A program made the position numbers and the translations under genes. DNA of 56,949 bases from Prolixibacteraceae bacterium (GTDB lineage Bacteria > Bacteroidota > Bacteroidia > Bacteroidales > Prolixibacteraceae): assembly GCA_023229575.1 (NCBI GenBank), contig JALNYZ010000026.1, positions 1-56,949 of the forward strand, read 5' to 3'. The notes below the pieces were generated by a model. It was given only the letters and a program-made list of their open reading frames with translations. It was not told where the DNA came from and did not search any database. This document shows, piece after piece, positions 44,882 through 53,664 of this stretch. Positions within the stretch are counted from its first letter, which is position 1. Each line of letters opens with the position of its first letter.

Positions 44882-46636
44882 CTAATTAATCTCCCATCCA
44901 GGGTTTTGGATCAATCCAGTCCCTTTCAAAATTTCATTTGCCGGGAATGCGCTTAAATACCATTTTGGCGACCAGTTGGTTGACCAGTACCTTATTGGTG
45001 TCAAAGGAAATGTGGCATAGGAAAGTGTAGATCCTGATTTTGTGATGTCCATCCCATGAAGTTGCCTTTTAAAAACATCTTCCTTTTTCCAGCGGATGAT
45101 ATCATACCATCTTACCCTTTCGAAACCGAATTCACATGCCCGTTCATTCAATACAGCCTCGCGGAACTGATCTTTGGAGAGGCCAGCCGGTAAATTGGAA
45201 AGGTTAACCCTGTTGCGTACAAGATTTACGCACCTGTATGCTTCTGCAGTAGGTCCATTATTGACTTCATTGAGCGCTTCGGCGCAGGATAGATAAACTT
45301 CAGGCAATCTTAAATAAGGCCACTGTACGATCGATCCCAAATTTGTGGCGGTATTCCTTTCAAGTACGAATTTTCTGGGACCGTAACCGGTTAAAGCTGG
45401 CAGGTCTTTTTTGGAAAGCCTTTCACGACCCCCGAGAAAGAGCTCTGCAGTCCTTCCCTGGTAAGAATCCCCGTTAACAAGCACCGTTTCATATAACCGC
45501 GGATCCCGGTTTACATAGGGATCATTTGGATTAAAACCCGATGCCGGATCCGTTATTGGCAACCCGTTGGCCATTGGAAACATGTCTACATATTCCTGTG
45601 TATAAGTTCCCGTGCCGGACCATTTAATCGGTCCCAGTGTCCTATCGTCATCCGGGTACAGAAATACTGTTCTCGTAGAGATCAGGGTTTCGCCGGTTCC
45701 CCTCGTATAATATCCGTTCTGAAAATCTTTTCTTGGGTTTCCGGTTTTTACGATCCTGTATCCCCCTTCAGATTCAACTCTTGAGATCAGCGCCCCCGCG
45801 GCATCCGCTGCCCTCTTCCAAAGATTTGGATCGTAGCTCCCGTTCCACACCAATTTCTTTTGTGCAGCCTCACCATCCATATAAGGTGCAGCGCTATTGA
45901 AAAGCGGGCTGGCGCCGAACAAAAGAACGCGTGCCTTGAGGGCCATTGCAGCAGCTTTGGTAAAACGGCCATCCCAGTTCACCTGGTCAGTGATTACCCA
46001 TGGGAGATCCGGAACTGCCCTGTCTATTAATGAAACAATAGAGTCCATGGTTGCAACGCTTGTCAGCCTGGGAAAGGGACCGGTTTCAGTAACTGCCAAT
46101 TCATGGTTGATCCAAATCATACCACCATAATTGCGATAAAGCTCTGTATAATGTACGGCCATGATCATCCTGGCTTCGGCAATTAATTGTTTTCTATAGG
46201 CGGCATCAACGTTGGGAACCCGGCCGATATTCGCTAAAAAAATATTTGCCTTTCTGATCCCGGGCCATCCCCCGAAAGTCCAACGGTACTTACCAATGTA
46301 GTTGTTTTCCACATAGGCGTCATATAAGTTAACATAATATGGGACTGCAGGAACAAGATCCGTATTGATCATATCTGTCAGACAATCGAGATAAAAACTT
46401 GATCCGGAGCCGAAATTATTACCATCCGCCGCACTTTGTCCAAAGGGCAGTGTGCTGTATGCCCCATATAAAAAACGCTCTGCGTATGTAATATTTGAGA
46501 AAACGGTATCTTTGTTTACCGCTGTGGATAAGGGGGGCTTCGAAAGAAAATTATTCCCAAATTTTAGCTCGTCTTTGCATGCAGAAAACAGGTATAATAT
46601 TCCGATAAAGAATAAATATTTGATTGTATTTTTCAT
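44882..46636 (-). CDS. SusD/RagB-type glycan-binding lipoprotein, pair 1
   Basis: A 584-residue surface lipoprotein. Signal MKNTIKYLFFIGILYLFSAC with the lipobox cysteine at about 20. SusD features: YRWTFGGWPGIRKANIFLAN, ARMIMAVHYTELYRNYGG, ALKARVLLFGASPLF, a FGFERVRWYDIIRWK block and the C-terminal LIQNPGW. It follows its SusC by 41 bases and precedes the second SusC by 14. It forms the lid over the transporter encoded at 46678-50070. The glycan specificity cannot be read from sequence. Confidence 0.94.
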   Translation of the reverse strand: MKNTIKYLFFIGILYLFSACKDELKFGNNFLSKPPLSTAVNKDTVFSNITYAERFLYGAYSTLPFGQSAADGNNFGSGSSFYLDCLTDMINTDLVPAVPYYVNLYDAYVENNYIGKYRWTFGGWPGIRKANIFLANIGRVPNVDAAYRKQLIAEARMIMAVHYTELYRNYGGMIWINHELAVTETGPFPRLTSVATMDSIVSLIDRAVPDLPWVITDQVNWDGRFTKAAAMALKARVLLFGASPLFNSAAPYMDGEAAQKKLVWNGSYDPNLWKRAADAAGALISRVESEGGYRIVKTGNPRKDFQNGYYTRGTGETLISTRTVFLYPDDDRTLGPIKWSGTGTYTQEYVDMFPMANGLPITDPASGFNPNDPYVNRDPRLYETVLVNGDSYQGRTAELFLGGRERLSKKDLPALTGYGPRKFVLERNTATNLGSIVQWPYLRLPEVYLSCAEALNEVNNGPTAEAYRCVNLVRNRVNLSNLPAGLSKDQFREAVLNERACEFGFERVRWYDIIRWKKEDVFKRQLHGMDITKSGSTLSYATFPLTPIRYWSTNWSPKWYLSAFPANEILKGTGLIQNPGWEIN

Positions 46637-46677
46637 AATATGCAGTATTTTTTATTTCAGTTAGAAATATTATCGTT

Positions 46678-49600
46678 TTATTTGAAGGTCACACTTAAGC
46701 CCACGTTGTATGTCTTCATCAATGGGTGCAATGGATTATGGGTAGTATTTGATTCAGGATCCAGAATTTTTAATTTATCGATAGTTAAAAGGTCATAACC
46801 ATTTACATAAACCCTTAGCGTGGCAATTCCCAAACGGTTCAAATTTTTAATGGTGTATCCAAACTCAATATTCTTCAAGCGTGCATAGGAGGCATCCCTC
46901 AGGAAGAAATCGGAATTCCTTGTGTTATATCCACCGGATACACCCGCTATTTGTGACAGTCTGGGATATGTTGCCGTAGCTGCAGTTGCAGGTGTCCACC
47001 TTGAATCCACAATCCATTGGGCCAATGATTCTTCCCCGTATAACCCAAAAGCAAGACCAAATCTGTCACCGATTAACCGGGAGGTATTTGTGGCGCCATT
47101 CCACAACATTGAAAAATCAAAATTTTTGTAATTTATCCCGCATTTCAGGCCTGCGGTGTATTGTGGGTTTTCGGGATAACCAATCGGTTTTTGATCTAGG
47201 GAATTTATTATACCATCGCTATTTAAATCTTTGTACCTCATATCCCCCGGATGAGGGGTATAGTTGTCTTTCGGAAATTTGGACTGATTTGCAACTTCGT
47301 CAATCGACCACAATCCATCAAACACATACCCGAAAACCTGATTTACCTGTTGACCTGTCCTTTTCAAATAATCATATGGTTGTTTTATTTCATCCATAAA
47401 TACGATTTTGTTTTTGACAAAAGACATATTTATGTTAACGTAATAACCAAAATCTTTTTTGTTATCGCTCCATGCAACTTCTACTTCGTAACCTTTGTTG
47501 TCGACTTTACCAAGATTTACAGGGGGCAATGTCACCGAGAAAAGAGAAGGGGTTGACGACCTGGTGATAAGAATATTGTCCCTCGACTCATAGAAGCGGT
47601 CCAGGGTAACCGATAACCGCTCCTTTAAAAATTTCAGATCAAGGCCAATGTTCCCTTTTCGAGACTTTTCCCATGTTACAAAGGGGTTACCCAGGGTTGA
47701 TTCTGCCGCTCCGATTTGATTTTGGGGAACAGTAGTACCAAAATTATAACCTCCCGAGCTGATACTATAGGTATCAGGGAGGTATAGGAACCTTCTGCCA
47801 CCAATCTGATCGTTACCAACAATACCAAAAGAACCCCTCAGTTTCAAATAATTAACAAAAGGTAGATTCCTCATGAATTTTTCCCTTGTCATTTGCCAGG
47901 CAGCCGATACAGCAGGAAATAAACCGAAACGTCTTCCAACAGCAAAATTTTCAGAGCCGTTGTACCCGACATTCAGATCCAAAAAATATTTTAAGCCATA
48001 GTTGTAAGTTCCCCTTCCTACCAATCCAACATAACTGGTTGGAATGTCACTGTTGGTACCGGGGAAAAAGCGCTTGCTCTCGTTGTACAACAAAAGGCCC
48101 GTTACATTATGGACTCCAAAAGTGCGCTCATAATTGAAGCCTGTTTCCATGTACCAGTATATTGCCCTTCCATATGTTTCACTCGTTGCCATATTACCGT
48201 TCCAATTGGCTACTTGCCACACAACACTATCGCCATTAGCCGCTTTCGGATCGATTTCCTTTATTTGATAAGGCCAAAACGCTTTGGTTGGGGTAGTTCG
48301 TGTTTCCGTTTGCACAAACGAACTATTGTATGCCCCCTTAATTTTAAACCCGAGTCCTTTGGTTAAAACATCCAGTTTTTGTTTTAACTCAACATTAAAG
48401 TTTACATCATTGGTTCCTGTTCTGATCACCCCTTGGCTACCATTAAAATCCAAGCCGGCATTCCCTCCAATTGGCAAATTATAACGGTTCATTATTGATT
48501 TCCCATCAATAATCCCCGGGGAAGATATTGGAGTGCCCGCATACATTCGTCCCCATACCTGCGCACGTCCAACAGACCTGTAAGGTTCTCTTGTTATTCC
48601 TGTTATCTGGCCGGTAGTGATACCCAATGTTGTGCTTTTCGTTAAATTAATGTCCAAATTGGCGCGCAAATTATACTGGTCGTACCAGAATTGATCATCG
48701 AAATTTAGGCGTGTTTTTGTAAACAGGCCACTCTGGTCCCTGTACCCAACCGAAATAAAGTATTTTACCTTCGCATCCCCACCGCTGATATTTATATTGT
48801 GCGCAGATTCAAAAGAGAAAGGCCTTAACATATATTTATACCAATCGGTATCAGGATATAAAATGGGAGATTTATGGTTTCTGTATAATTCAATCTCCGC
48901 TGCCGAGAACATCGGCGTCGCGTTGGGATTATCATTAAGTTGCGACTCATTGTAAAGTGTGGTCCAGGTAACGGCATTGGCCATTTTTGGCAATCTGGTG
49001 GGTTGCTGCGCTCCTGCACTGGTAGAAATGCTAATGACAGGTTTACCTTCTACTCCCCGCCTTGTAGTCACATATATGACACCATTAGCGCCCCGTACAC
49101 CATAGACTGCCGTTGATGAAGCGTCTTTCAAAATTGAAATTGATTCAATTTCATTGGGATCCAATCTTGAAAATGAACGCTCTACACCATCTACAATGAT
49201 TAAAGGAGCTGAACTTCCCCCTGCAAGAGTTGCAATACCCCTTACATAAAAATTAGGGTCATCGACTCCGGGTTGACCGCTATACTGGACTGATGCCAAA
49301 CCGGTAACCCGTCCCGCTAAACTATTCGCAATATTTGTTGCAGGTGATTTTGCCAGCTCTGCTCCGCCAATAGCTGAAATTGCGCCGGTAACGGCTAACT
49401 TTTTCTGGGTTCCATAACCAACTACGACGACCTCTTCTACCCCTTCCGTCTGTACTTCCATTTTGATATTAACAGATGTTTTACCGGAAATGGAAACCTC
49501 CTGCGACTTCATACCCACAAAGGTAAATACCAATGTATTGGCATCGACAGGCACTGAAATGCTAAACTTTCCTTCAACATCCGTTACAATGCCGATGGTG

Positions 49601-50070
49601 GTCCCTTTTACAACCACGGAAACGCCCGGAAGCGATGCTCCCGAGGAATCAGTGACTTTTCCTGAAATCGATTTCTTTTGGGCGGCAGGAATCCCGGTCG
49701 TGCGGGGTTCATCCGATTTTCTGATGACGACGGTCTTATCGTCAATTACATAGGCAAACCCATAAGGAACGATGATTTTGTTCAGAACCTCTTCCAGCTT
49801 AACGCTTTCCATCTCAATTGTAACCTCCGGGACTTCGTTAAAATAGTCGGAGCGGTAGAGAAAATGGAAATCACTTTGCTCTTCAATCATTTTTAAAACC
49901 TGGGAAATACTTGCATTCTCAGCCTTTAAATGCAGATTGGTTTGTTGGGAATATACACTTGCCGAAACATGTAAAAATCCCGCGAGTAAGAAAATCACCG
50001 TAACCCTCATGATCAAGAAGATTTTTTTCCATCCGCTATCGCAGATGGGGTTCCATCGTTTTTTTTTCAT
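46678..50070 (-). CDS. SusC/RagA-type TonB-dependent transporter with STN signalling domain, pair 1
   Basis: An 1130-residue outer-membrane transporter. Signal or anchor at about 18-40, STN (secretin/TonB N-terminal) domain at about 45-117, carboxypeptidase-regulatory-like domain at about 134-208, then VVVGYGTQKK at 215-224 at the start of the plug and the barrel to the C-terminus. The STN domain signals substrate binding to an inner-membrane FecR-type anti-sigma factor. The FecR and ECF sigma genes immediately upstream complete that circuit. It should therefore be both importer and sensor for the whole locus. Confidence 0.95.
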   Translation of the reverse strand: MKKKRWNPICDSGWKKIFLIMRVTVIFLLAGFLHVSASVYSQQTNLHLKAENASISQVLKMIEEQSDFHFLYRSDYFNEVPEVTIEMESVKLEEVLNKIIVPYGFAYVIDDKTVVIRKSDEPRTTGIPAAQKKSISGKVTDSSGASLPGVSVVVKGTTIGIVTDVEGKFSISVPVDANTLVFTFVGMKSQEVSISGKTSVNIKMEVQTEGVEEVVVVGYGTQKKLAVTGAISAIGGAELAKSPATNIANSLAGRVTGLASVQYSGQPGVDDPNFYVRGIATLAGGSSAPLIIVDGVERSFSRLDPNEIESISILKDASSTAVYGVRGANGVIYVTTRRGVEGKPVISISTSAGAQQPTRLPKMANAVTWTTLYNESQLNDNPNATPMFSAAEIELYRNHKSPILYPDTDWYKYMLRPFSFESAHNINISGGDAKVKYFISVGYRDQSGLFTKTRLNFDDQFWYDQYNLRANLDINLTKSTTLGITTGQITGITREPYRSVGRAQVWGRMYAGTPISSPGIIDGKSIMNRYNLPIGGNAGLDFNGSQGVIRTGTNDVNFNVELKQKLDVLTKGLGFKIKGAYNSSFVQTETRTTPTKAFWPYQIKEIDPKAANGDSVVWQVANWNGNMATSETYGRAIYWYMETGFNYERTFGVHNVTGLLLYNESKRFFPGTNSDIPTSYVGLVGRGTYNYGLKYFLDLNVGYNGSENFAVGRRFGLFPAVSAAWQMTREKFMRNLPFVNYLKLRGSFGIVGNDQIGGRRFLYLPDTYSISSGGYNFGTTVPQNQIGAAESTLGNPFVTWEKSRKGNIGLDLKFLKERLSVTLDRFYESRDNILITRSSTPSLFSVTLPPVNLGKVDNKGYEVEVAWSDNKKDFGYYVNINMSFVKNKIVFMDEIKQPYDYLKRTGQQVNQVFGYVFDGLWSIDEVANQSKFPKDNYTPHPGDMRYKDLNSDGIINSLDQKPIGYPENPQYTAGLKCGINYKNFDFSMLWNGATNTSRLIGDRFGLAFGLYGEESLAQWIVDSRWTPATAATATYPRLSQIAGVSGGYNTRNSDFFLRDASYARLKNIEFGYTIKNLNRLGIATLRVYVNGYDLLTIDKLKILDPESNTTHNPLHPLMKTYNVGLSVTFK

Positions 50071-50119
50071 AAATTTGCTCTGTTTTGATTAAACCATTTG
50101 GTAATTACAACTGAATGTA

Positions 50120-50150
50120 ATGCGGGAAATGGTACAAACATTTTCCGCAT
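50120..50150. terminator. Hairpin between FecR and SusC genes
   Basis: ATGCGGGAAATG and CATTTTCCGCAT form a near-perfect 12-base stem. On the plus strand it is followed by TTTTTTATTTT, but on the coding (minus) strand it lacks a T-run. It lies 22-52 bases downstream of the FecR stop region and about 50 bases before the SusC start. It could attenuate readthrough, act as an mRNA processing site, or stop antisense transcription. Confidence 0.5.
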
Positions 50151-50172
50151 TTTTTATTTTATGCCCTCCTTT

Positions 50173-51339
50173 TTATTTTAATGTTATTTTTTTGTTATCG
50201 ACAGCAAAATCCACTTCATTTGTTTTCTTCAATTTGTTTAGCACTTCACCAAAATCATCATAACGTCTGAGATTTCCTGTAAAACGCATATTTTTAAGGT
50301 CCTCCCTCGCATACGCAACCTCAATGTCGTACCATTTGGACAAGGTTTGCATCATAGACTCAAGGGTTTGGTCCTGAAAAACAAACCGTCCCTCTTTCCA
50401 TGCAATAAATTGATAAGGATCAACCGTACTTTTCGAAATTTTCCCTTCTGTCATATCAATCGTACTCTGTTCGTTGGGAGTCAGGATTTGTACAATTTCG
50501 GGTTTACCTTTAATAGAGACTTCGATACTTCCATGTACCAGTGTGGTATAGATAAAATGATTTTCTTTATAGGACGAAATATTGAATTTTGTACCCAGTA
50601 CTTTTACCATTTGTCCGCCAGACTCAACAATAAAAGGAACTTTTTCATTTTTTGCCACTTCAAAATAGGCTTCCCCCGAAAGCTCTACCCGACGTTCCTT
50701 ACCCGTAAACTGAACCGGATAGCGCAGGACTGTTTCAGAATTGAGCCACACATTCGTCCCGTCTGCAAGCTGGAGGTTGAATTCGCCCCCGCGTGGGATA
50801 TTTAAAGTGTTGTACTTTATTTCTGTCGCAGCGCCAATTTTTTCGATGTATTCCAGTTTGGTGCCCCTACTCTTTATTTCTGCCCCATCTGCATTCAAAA
50901 CAAGGGTTCCGGAAGTTGAGAGATTGTGGACCGATCCGTCATTAAGGATCAATGTAGCTTGATTCGTACCGGGTTTGATTTGTTGTGCCTTCGACGCAGT
51001 AACCGCAGGTGTCTCGGTTTTGGATGAAAACCATATTAAATCAACGATTAGGAAGATGGCTGCAACAACGGCAATTGAGGGGACGATCCATCTTGAACTG
51101 CTTCGGCCTTCCTTGCTTATTTTAGTTTGAAGTGATTTCCAGGCCTTTTCTGTTTCCCGTTTAGCATCGATGAAATTTGAACCTTCCCGATAAAAACGTA
51201 ACGCACTTTCATAATATTGACGATGCAGTGGACTTTCATCCAGCCATTTTGAAAGAAATAATTCTTCCTGTGCAATTAGATTTCCATTGATTTTCTTCCA
51301 AATAATCTCGAAATCGATTATTGTATGTTCCTTAGGCAT
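50173..51339 (-). CDS. FecR-type anti-sigma factor
   Basis: A 388-residue single-pass inner-membrane protein. Residues 1-80 are the cytoplasmic anti-sigma part, 84-104 the membrane helix (RWIVPSIAVVAAIFLIVDLI), and about 110-215 the periplasmic FecR domain (RGGEFNLQLADGTNVWLNSE, TGKERRVELSGEAYFEVAKN). The C-terminal 70 residues are the DUF4974/STN-like domain that contacts the transporter. It binds the ECF sigma factor encoded just upstream and releases it when the STN-SusC is loaded. The gap to the sigma gene is 82 bases. Confidence 0.94.
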   Translation of the reverse strand: MPKEHTIIDFEIIWKKINGNLIAQEELFLSKWLDESPLHRQYYESALRFYREGSNFIDAKRETEKAWKSLQTKISKEGRSSSRWIVPSIAVVAAIFLIVDLIWFSSKTETPAVTASKAQQIKPGTNQATLILNDGSVHNLSTSGTLVLNADGAEIKSRGTKLEYIEKIGAATEIKYNTLNIPRGGEFNLQLADGTNVWLNSETVLRYPVQFTGKERRVELSGEAYFEVAKNEKVPFIVESGGQMVKVLGTKFNISSYKENHFIYTTLVHGSIEVSIKGKPEIVQILTPNEQSTIDMTEGKISKSTVDPYQFIAWKEGRFVFQDQTLESMMQTLSKWYDIEVAYAREDLKNMRFTGNLRRYDDFGEVLNKLKKTNEVDFAVDNKKITLK

Positions 51340-51421
51340 AATGTGTCAGTTTTAAATATAGACACATAAGGCGACTAAAAGGGTGACAACCAAAAGAGGT
51401 TTTTTCGCGTATTCCGTTTTT

Positions 51422-51982
51422 TTATAGGATAAACTTAACAGTTGTAGTCTCCAATAGAATCTTACGCAGCTTATCCTTGGCGCGGAGCAATTGGGTTTTT
51501 ATCGTATTCTCACTAATCTGCTTGATACTGGCTATCTCTTTTAGTTTTTTCCCTTCCAGGTATTTCAGATTAAAGACTCCTGCCATTTGTTCCGGCAATC
51601 TTGAAATGGCATGCCTAATCTGCAGGATAATTTCCGGATCTTCTGAACCATCAGCATCCTCCCGGTTCAATAATGCTTCAATGTACATCAGATTATGACG
51701 GTCGCGGATTTGAAGATTGCGCAAATGGTTCAGGCATCCATTCTTTACAGATTGAAAAAAATAGGCTTTTACCGATACCTCAAAATTGATCTTTTCTGCA
51801 TTTTCCCATAAATAGACAAAAATATTCTGCACGATATCTTCACACACCTGTTTGTCAAACAGATAACCCTCCGCAAATCTTACCAACCCGGGATAATAAT
51901 TACTGAACAATGCCTCGTAAACCTTCAGGTTACGGTTTTTAATTTCATTGAACAATATTTTATCTTCAATAAGCATGGTCAT
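51422..51982 (-). CDS. ECF (sigma-70 family) RNA polymerase sigma factor
   Basis: A 186-residue ECF sigma factor. Region 2 contains DKQVCEDIVQNIFVYLWE and AYFFQSVKNGCLNHLRN. Region 4 contains LPEQMAGVFNLKYLEGKKLK and NTIKTQLLRAKDKLR. A second in-frame start lies at 51976. It belongs with the Bacteroidota ECF group paired with FecR and SusC. Together with the anti-sigma and STN-SusC it gives substrate-induced expression of the importers and probably other local operons. A housekeeping-type promoter lies upstream at 52176-52207. Confidence 0.95.
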   Translation of the reverse strand: MTMLIEDKILFNEIKNRNLKVYEALFSNYYPGLVRFAEGYLFDKQVCEDIVQNIFVYLWENAEKINFEVSVKAYFFQSVKNGCLNHLRNLQIRDRHNLMYIEALLNREDADGSEDPEIILQIRHAISRLPEQMAGVFNLKYLEGKKLKEIASIKQISENTIKTQLLRAKDKLRKILLETTTVKFIL

Positions 51983-52175
51983 AATGCATCTTTAGTTTGG
52001 CTCAGAAACAATCTAATATTGGTTATAAGAATAGAAACGGGAAAAGTACACTATTGATAAGTCTGATGTAGAGAATTTCCAATATTACCTATTATTTTTT
52101 AAAACTGTCTGCCTTCGGCATATATTGCCTGGCACTCTTCTAAAACTGAAACAAGTTAGTTTCACACTTTTTTAC

Positions 52176-52207
52176 CAAATTTAAGAATATCGGTGTATTT
52201 GAACAAA
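52176..52207 (-). promoter_or_regulatory. Consensus Bacteroidota promoter of the sigma-FecR-SusCD operon
   Basis: On the minus strand TTTG (52207-52204), 20 bases, then TAAATTTG (52183-52176). This matches the TTTG-N19-21-TAnnTTTG consensus of the primary sigma factor of Bacteroidota. Basal expression of the sigma/anti-sigma pair from here is expected. The start of transcription should be near 52169. Confidence 0.7.
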
Positions 52208-52241
52208 TTTATGAAATATAAGTAACAAGACATACACAAGA

Positions 52242-52267
52242 AACTTGGAGAGAAATCTCCCCAAGTT
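52242..52267 (-). terminator. Hairpin terminator after the Gfo/Idh/MocA gene
   Basis: On the minus strand AACTTGGGGAGA, two bases, then TCTCTCCAAGTT pair over about 12 bases, followed by TCTTGT. It starts 32 bases after the stop codon. The T-run is partial. Confidence 0.65.
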
Positions 52268-52298
52268 GATCTTATTTATGTCATTATCAAAAGTCATA

Positions 52299-53654
52299 TT
52301 ATCCTTTCCAGGCGCTTGGAAAGGTCACCAAATCGGCAATCTTAACTTTTTGACCGGTTTCAATGGATTTTCGCGCCGCAATCCCGATCAGGCTAGACAT
52401 GATTCCTGCCCTGCTGCCGGCTTTGCTTCCCAGCGGATCAGGCGTTCCAGGAAGGAAAATCATATCTTTTAACCGTTCATCCGCACCTCCGTGTCCCCCG
52501 GAAGAAGAGTTAATAATCCAATATCTGCTTGTCTCCGTGTCTTTGGTCAGGCGAAATTCTATTCCACCTTCTACTTTCCATGGCTGTATGGCATTTAAAC
52601 GCACTTCCAGCCTGCCGTATTCTCCCGAAAAACAGATAAATTGCCCTTCAAAAGGAAGGAATGTGTTCATGGTGTAACTCATCTGGGTACCGTTGTCGTA
52701 ATTAACCTGAACAGACTGGGTATCATAACTGTCAATTTCATTGTCCCAAACACAGCCGTCACGATAGTAACCGTCCACATCTTCACAATTGCCATACATC
52801 TGCATCGCTCCACTATTTTTGGCCATGTCCCAATAGAATTTGCACTTTTGGGTAAATGCACACGTTCGGCAATTGCGTCCACGGTAGCTGTTGTTGTGCC
52901 CGTAATATGCCAGTTTGCCAATGGCCTGGACATCGACAGGCTCTGCATCGATCAGCCAGTTGATCAGGTCGAACTGATGGGAGGCTTTGTGCAACAACAG
53001 AGAGCCTGAATATTTCTTTTTCCCATGCCACCTCCTGTAATAATCTGCACCATGCTGGGTATTGAGGCACTCCTGGTATTCAATGGCAATGATCTTTCCC
53101 AGTTCGCCTGATGAAAGTATTTTCTTCATCTCAATTGACTCGTTGCCGTGTCTGACATTGAACCCAACAAAAACTTTTTTCCCGGTTAGGTTTTCAGCAT
53201 CGGCAATACGCTGGCATTGTTCTGCTGTGATGGCCAACGGTTTTTCAGATAGTACATTGCAACCAAGTTCCAATGCCCTTAGGATATATTTCTCGTGAAA
53301 ACAATCTGTTGTGGTAACAATCACCATATCGGGCTTTGTCTCCTGTATCATCAGGTCAAAATCCTTTGCCTCATACATTTTTGCGTTGATGTTCATAATG
53401 GATCTTGCAGCCTCCATCCGTTTGGGATTGATATCGCAAAGTGCGACCATCTCTACCTGGTCTTTGTAGGCCTGGATAACAGGTTTTCCCCAGGTATATG
53501 TGCCACGATATCCAGTTCCAACCATGGCTAGCTTCATTTTTATTGGAGAAGCCGGTTTTTTATCCCCGGCAAATGAATAAAGTGGAAATGATGATGCGAC
53601 AGCAACAGCTTTAGTGCTGTCATCTAAAAAATTCCTCCTGCTTATTTTTTTCAT
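52299..53654 (-). CDS. Exported Gfo/Idh/MocA oxidoreductase with cysteine cluster, Tat-type signal
   Basis: A 451-residue protein. I start it at 53654 (MKKISRRNFL), a twin-arginine-like signal; the longer frame would overlap the upstream gene. Rossmann loop MVGTGYRG near 44-51, intact EKP in SEKPLAIT and HKASHQFDLINWL with the active-site-type histidine. An unusual cluster Cys262-x2-Cys265-x5-Cys271, then Cys290 and Cys301, lies beyond the core catalytic region and could hold a metal or an iron-sulfur cluster, or be structural. It is 10 bases after the double hydrolase gene. A sugar dehydrogenase role is inferred from the family. Confidence 0.86.
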   Translation of the reverse strand: MKKISRRNFLDDSTKAVAVASSFPLYSFAGDKKPASPIKMKLAMVGTGYRGTYTWGKPVIQAYKDQVEMVALCDINPKRMEAARSIMNINAKMYEAKDFDLMIQETKPDMVIVTTTDCFHEKYILRALELGCNVLSEKPLAITAEQCQRIADAENLTGKKVFVGFNVRHGNESIEMKKILSSGELGKIIAIEYQECLNTQHGADYYRRWHGKKKYSGSLLLHKASHQFDLINWLIDAEPVDVQAIGKLAYYGHNNSYRGRNCRTCAFTQKCKFYWDMAKNSGAMQMYGNCEDVDGYYRDGCVWDNEIDSYDTQSVQVNYDNGTQMSYTMNTFLPFEGQFICFSGEYGRLEVRLNAIQPWKVEGGIEFRLTKDTETSRYWIINSSSGGHGGADERLKDMIFLPGTPDPLGSKAGSRAGIMSSLIGIAARKSIETGQKVKIADLVTFPSAWKG

Positions 53655-53664
53655 GTGTATATTA

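Larger units (their letters stand above)
51983..52298. other. 316-base intergenic region with terminator and promoter
   Basis: Between the Gfo/Idh/MocA gene and the sigma-factor gene. It contains a hairpin terminator (52242-52267) for the former and a consensus promoter (52176-52207) for the latter. That leaves a leader of about 190 bases before the sigma start, in which I see no riboswitch or gene. Confidence 0.65.

Noticed and set aside
52141..52298. tRNA or riboswitch upstream of the sigma factor
   Set aside because: The only structure is the terminator hairpin. No cloverleaf or conserved aptamer core is visible.
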